DNA from: QALR01 sp045646925
GTDB taxonomy: Bacteria > Bacillota > Clostridia > Oscillospirales > CAG-272
DNA length: 8,461 bases
Assembly: GCA_045646925.1 (NCBI GenBank)
Contig: JAZRLQ010000137.1
Location: 1-8,461 of the forward strand
Reading direction: 5' to 3'
Under the pieces are notes generated by a model. It searched no databases and was not told where the DNA came from. It worked only from the letters and a program-made list of their open reading frames with translations. Positions 6,302 through 8,461 of the stretch are shown one piece after another (within the stretch, counting starts at the first letter, position 1; every line of letters begins with the position of its first letter). The position numbers and the translations under genes are program-made.

Positions 6302-6334
6302 AGTCTGCTCCCGTTGAACGTATTTTATATATCA

Positions 6335-6363
6335 ATTGTAATACTCGCTTCCGCTGAAGTCAA
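6335..6363 (-). promoter_or_regulatory. Promoter of the Crp/Fnr regulator gene
   Basis: On the minus strand, TTGACT (6358-6363) and TACAAT (6335-6340) are separated by exactly 17 bp, a near-consensus vegetative promoter. The start would be near 6328, giving a leader of about 27 nt. Unlike the three redox promoters it has a good -35, so basal expression should not need an activator. Box 2 (6390-6404) lies 26 bp upstream of this -35, centred near -69, so the regulator could modulate its own gene. Confidence 0.75.
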
Positions 6364-6389
6364 TGCGCTTTTGAAAAAATTTTGCTATA

Positions 6390-6404
6390 TGTGATAAAGT
6401 CACG
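6390..6404. promoter_or_regulatory. Redox-regulon box 2 (regulator-trxB intergenic region)
   Basis: TGTGATAAAGTCACG, second copy of the box, with perfect GTGA/TCAC arms five bases apart. Its centre (6397) is 29 bp before the trxB -10, the same distance as at trxA. It is shared by the divergent regulator and trxB genes. Confidence 0.75.
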
Positions 6405-6425
6405 GAACGTTCGGAGAAAAAGGTA

Positions 6426-6431
6426 TATACT
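6426..6431 (+). promoter_or_regulatory. -10 element of the trxB promoter
   Basis: TATACT followed by GTAAGTGTAAAA, nearly the same as at trxA. Predicted start near 6438, leader about 27 nt. The -35 position (CGGAAC at 6403-6408) is not recognisable as a -35, pointing to activator dependence. Confidence 0.7.
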
Positions 6432-6464
6432 GTAAGTGTAAAAACAAGCGAGAGGAGAATCATG

Positions 6465-7385
6465 ATGAAGCACATTTACGATATGATCGTGGTCGGAGGA
6501 GGGCCTGCAGGCTATGCGGCGGCGCTTTACGCCTCCAGAGCGGGACTGGATACGCTCGTGATCGAAAAAATGTCCGTAGGCGGTCAGATGGCGCTGACCG
6601 ATATGATAGATAACTATCCCGGATTCAACGAGGGTGTTGACGGCTTTACGCTCGGTATGCAGATGCAGGCGGGCGCGGAGCGCTTCGGCGCGAAAACGGA
6701 ATACGACGAGATCACGTCCGTGGAGCTGATCCCCGAGATCAAACGAATCGTCGGTATGATGGGCGAGTATTTTGCCCGTACCGTTGTGATCGCAACGGGC
6801 GCGAATCCGAGAGAGCTTGGTATCAGCGGAGAAGAGAAGCTGATCGGCAAAGGGCTCCATTATTGCGCGCATTGCGACGGCAGATTTTACAAAAAGAAAA
6901 CGGTCGCCGTCGTCGGCGGCGGTAATTCCGCAGTGTCGGACGCGCTCTATCTTTCTCATCTTGCCGAAAAGGTCTATTTGATCCATCGCAGAGATTCTTT
7001 GCGTGCGACGAAGATTTATCACGAGCCGCTCATGAATGCGGAGAACGTGGAATTCGTGTGGGACAGCGCCGTTGCCGATTATATCGTGGACGGAAGACTC
7101 GTCGGCGCGAAGATCCGCAATCTGAAAAGCGGCGAGGAAAGAGAGCTTCGCTTCGACGGCTTGTTCGTCAGCATAGGCAGAAAGCCCGCAACGGCGCTTT
7201 TCAAAGAGCTTGCATTGGATGAAGCGGGCTACGTCGTTGCCGACGAAACGACCAAGACGGCGATCCCCGGCGTGTTTGCCGTCGGTGACGTTCGCACGAA
7301 GGCACTGCGCCAGGTCGTGACCGCGGTTTCCGACGGAGCGGTCGCCGCGCATTTCGCGGAAGAATTTTTAACGATCGGCAAATAA
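6465..7385 (+). CDS. trxB: Thioredoxin-disulfide reductase
   Basis: A 306-residue low-molecular-weight thioredoxin reductase of usual length. The FAD motif GGGPAG is at 11-16, the redox-active CAHCDG at 134-139 (Cys134 and Cys137), the NADPH motif GGGNSA at 151-156, the NADPH-type HRRDSLRA at 174-181, and the C-terminal FAD contact AVGDVR at 272-277 followed by RQVVTAVSDGAVAA. The active site is CAHC rather than the E. coli CATC; this variant is familiar in clostridial enzymes. It passes electrons from NADPH to thioredoxin in the cytoplasm. ATG 6462 is also possible, but AGGAG (6453-6457) lies 7 nt before ATG 6465 and only 4 nt before 6462. Box 3 begins at the base right after its stop codon. 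Confidence 0.95.
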   Translation: MKHIYDMIVVGGGPAGYAAALYASRAGLDTLVIEKMSVGGQMALTDMIDNYPGFNEGVDGFTLGMQMQAGAERFGAKTEYDEITSVELIPEIKRIVGMMGEYFARTVVIATGANPRELGISGEEKLIGKGLHYCAHCDGRFYKKKTVAVVGGGNSAVSDALYLSHLAEKVYLIHRRDSLRATKIYHEPLMNAENVEFVWDSAVADYIVDGRLVGAKIRNLKSGEERELRFDGLFVSIGRKPATALFKELALDEAGYVVADETTKTAIPGVFAVGDVRTKALRQVVTAVSDGAVAAHFAEEFLTIGK

Positions 7386-7400
7386 CGTGACAAAGTCACG
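7386..7400. promoter_or_regulatory. Redox-regulon box 3 (upstream of desulfoferrodoxin)
   Basis: CGTGACAAAGTCACG, a perfect palindrome (CGTGAC-AAA-GTCACG) that starts immediately after the trxB TAA. Its centre (7393) is 28 bp before the -10 of the desulfoferrodoxin promoter, one base less than at trxA and trxB. Confidence 0.75.
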
Positions 7401-7420
7401 GAAGTTTCCCAAAAAATCAG

Positions 7421-7426
7421 TATAAT
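7421..7426 (+). promoter_or_regulatory. -10 element of the desulfoferrodoxin promoter
   Basis: TATAAT, a perfect -10, with predicted start near 7433 and a leader of about 65 nt that contains a weak CGGT/ACCG hairpin (7445-7457). The expected -35 position (ACGGAA, 7398-7403) is not a -35. No terminator is seen between trxB and this promoter, so readthrough from trxB would also transcribe the gene. Confidence 0.7.
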
Positions 7427-7497
7427 AGAAGTATAGAAAACAAACGGTAACAAACCGAATATCAATAAAATGAAAAGACAAATCGGAGGATTTTATT

Positions 7498-7878
7498 ATG
7501 AGTAATCAGAAATTTTATATTTGCGAGCATTGCGGCAATTTGATCGGTATGATCCACGACGCGGGCGTCCCCATGATGTGCTGCGGCAAGAAAATGGCGA
7601 AATTGGAGCCCGGTGTAGTGGAAGCAAGCCACGAGAAGCACATTCCCGTCGTTAAGGTTGACGGCAATATTGTGAACGTCGAGGTTGGTTCCGTCGAACA
7701 CCCCATGATCGAAGCGCACAGCATTCTGTGGGTATATCTCCAGACGGACAAGGGCGGTCAGCGCAAGAATCTCGAGGTAGGACAGGCGCCTGCCGTCAGC
7801 TTCGCGCTCGCAGACGAAAAGCCCGTTGCCGTATACGCCTACTGCAATCTCCACGGTCTCTGGAAGGCTGATATTTAA
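7498..7878 (+). CDS. dfx: Desulfoferrodoxin (two-centre superoxide reductase)
   Basis: A 126-residue protein, the length of classical desulfoferrodoxin. The N-terminal centre I ligands are all present: Cys9-x-x-Cys12 and the adjacent Cys28-Cys29. The catalytic centre II has the expected ligands His48, His68, His74, Cys116 and His119, with the conserved Glu46-Lys47 pair in the EKHIP loop. It should reduce superoxide to hydrogen peroxide in the cytoplasm without releasing oxygen, the usual strategy of anaerobes. Centre II is normally re-reduced through rubredoxin or similar carriers; none is encoded in this window. GGAGGA (7485-7490) lies 7 nt before the ATG. Control by box 3 groups it with trxA and trxB. 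The gene is also named rbo or sor in other species. Confidence 0.96.
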   Translation: MSNQKFYICEHCGNLIGMIHDAGVPMMCCGKKMAKLEPGVVEASHEKHIPVVKVDGNIVNVEVGSVEHPMIEAHSILWVYLQTDKGGQRKNLEVGQAPAVSFALADEKPVAVYAYCNLHGLWKADI

Positions 7879-7890
7879 AGGATAAGACGA

Positions 7891-7930
7891 AAACCCCGCG
7901 TTCAGCATGGTCGTTGAACGCGGGGTTTCT
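7891..7930. terminator. Strong terminator after dfx, probably bidirectional
   Basis: AAACCCCGCGTTCA (7891-7904) pairs perfectly over 14 bp with TGAACGCGGGGTTT (7915-7928). The plus strand continues TTTCTCATTG and the minus strand GGTTTTCGTC. Located between two converging genes, it likely ends both dfx and the minus-strand oxidoreductase. Confidence 0.88.
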
Positions 7931-7957
7931 CATTGTTATATCAGATGTAAAAATATG

Positions 7958-8461
7958 TTACGCGCGGAACTCTGCGAGGTCAACGGTTCTGCCTTCCTTG
8001 CGAGCGGTTTCAGCCGCGTAAACGCAGAGGTGACCTTCGATGGAGTCGTCGATGGAGGTCAGGGAGAGGGAGGGAACGCCCGTGCGGAGATATGCAACGA
8101 GGTGCTTCATGATCTCGTTGTCGCCGCCGCCGTGCTTGCCGTTTTCAGCGCCTTCTCTGGTATCGACGGTTTCCGTGTCGTAGAAATAACGCTTGCCTTC
8201 TCTGGTGAAGACACGGAGCGTGAATTCGTTATGTTCGAAAACGCCTTCGATTTCGCCGTTGGTGCCGACGATGTGGAGGAAGCGTTCTGCCTTTGCGCAA
8301 GCGCCGACGAGGTTCAGCGTACCCATTGCGCCGTTTTCGAAAGCAACGATAACGTTCTGGTTATCGACGATGTCGCCGCCGGAATTGTAAGCGCATTTAC
8401 CGTAAGCGGAGCGCTTCATGTATTCGATCTTTTCTTCTCTGGTGATGGTGTCGATCGGCTT
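7958..8461 (-). CDS. Gfo/Idh/MocA-family oxidoreductase, C-terminal part (partial)
   Basis: The minus-strand frame is open from the window edge to TAA at 7958-7960, showing the last 167 residues. The start lies beyond base 8461; the Met at 8417-8419 is internal. Residues around SAYGKCAYNSGGDIVDNQNV followed by VAFENGAMGTLNLVGA and IVGTNGEIEG match the C-terminal beta-sheet domain of Gfo/Idh/MocA dehydrogenases, NAD(P)-dependent enzymes mostly acting on sugars and inositols. The final part (SIDDSIEGHLCVYAAETARKEGR) is the typical closing helix. The N-terminal Rossmann fold and catalytic Lys are outside the window, so the substrate cannot be inferred. It has no evident link to the redox cluster. 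Confidence 0.87.
   Translation of the reverse strand, partial: KPIDTITREEKIEYMKRSAYGKCAYNSGGDIVDNQNVIVAFENGAMGTLNLVGACAKAERFLHIVGTNGEIEGVFEHNEFTLRVFTREGKRYFYDTETVDTREGAENGKHGGGDNEIMKHLVAYLRTGVPSLSLTSIDDSIEGHLCVYAAETARKEGRTVDLAEFRA

Noticed and set aside
5864..6394. Plus-strand open frame opposite the Crp/Fnr gene
   Set aside because: It is antisense to a clear Crp/Fnr protein and extends across the regulator promoter.
6360..7352. Minus-strand open frame opposite trxB
   Set aside because: It is antisense to a fully recognisable thioredoxin reductase and runs through the shared promoter region without a start signal.
7433..7497. Possible riboswitch in the desulfoferrodoxin leader
   Set aside because: The leader is only about 65 nt with a weak 4-bp hairpin; no known riboswitch layout is visible.

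Overview
The window looks like chromosome of an anaerobic, Gram-positive-type bacterium of the class Clostridia, probably an uncultured gut lineage. This is inferred from strong AGGAG-type ribosome binding sites, a TIGR03960/DUF2344 pair, a YerC-type TrpR-like regulator, and a desulfoferrodoxin (superoxide reductase), which is typical of strict anaerobes. Species cannot be named from the sequence. No RNA genes, CRISPR arrays, insertion sequences or phage genes were seen.

Left part (1-2530). The 3' end of a TIGR03960-type radical SAM gene overlaps a complete DUF2344 gene by 25 bp. A new transcription unit follows: a good promoter with a perfect inverted repeat over its -10 drives a TrpR-like (YerC/YecD) regulator and an SDR oxidoreductase (3-ketoacyl-ACP-reductase-like). 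It ends at a clear Rho-independent terminator (2497-2530).

Middle (2531-5239). An AT-richer gene for an unrecognised two-helix membrane protein is followed by a 647-residue FAD flavoprotein of the fumarate reductase/succinate dehydrogenase type without visible electron-transfer partners. A hairpin terminator closes the unit.

Right part (5240-7930) is the most interesting. It holds thioredoxin (trxA), a Crp/Fnr-family regulator on the minus strand, thioredoxin reductase (trxB) and a two-centre desulfoferrodoxin. The three plus-strand redox genes each have their own promoter with the same architecture: a 15-bp palindromic box (core GTGA-N5-TCAC), no recognisable -35, and a -10 beginning 28-29 bp after the box centre. 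This puts the box near -41, the class II activator position of Crp/Fnr proteins. The recognition helix of the local regulator carries the R-E-x-x-x-R pattern that reads GTGA in E. coli CRP. The simplest reading is a compact self-contained regulon in which this regulator switches on a thiol-redox and superoxide-defence set. The box between regulator and trxB lies in their shared divergent intergenic region, so autoregulation is possible. The trxA and regulator genes converge with a 12-bp overlap and no terminator between them.

Right edge (7958-8461, minus). The C-terminal part of a Gfo/Idh/MocA-family oxidoreductase runs off the window, separated from the redox cluster by a probably bidirectional terminator.
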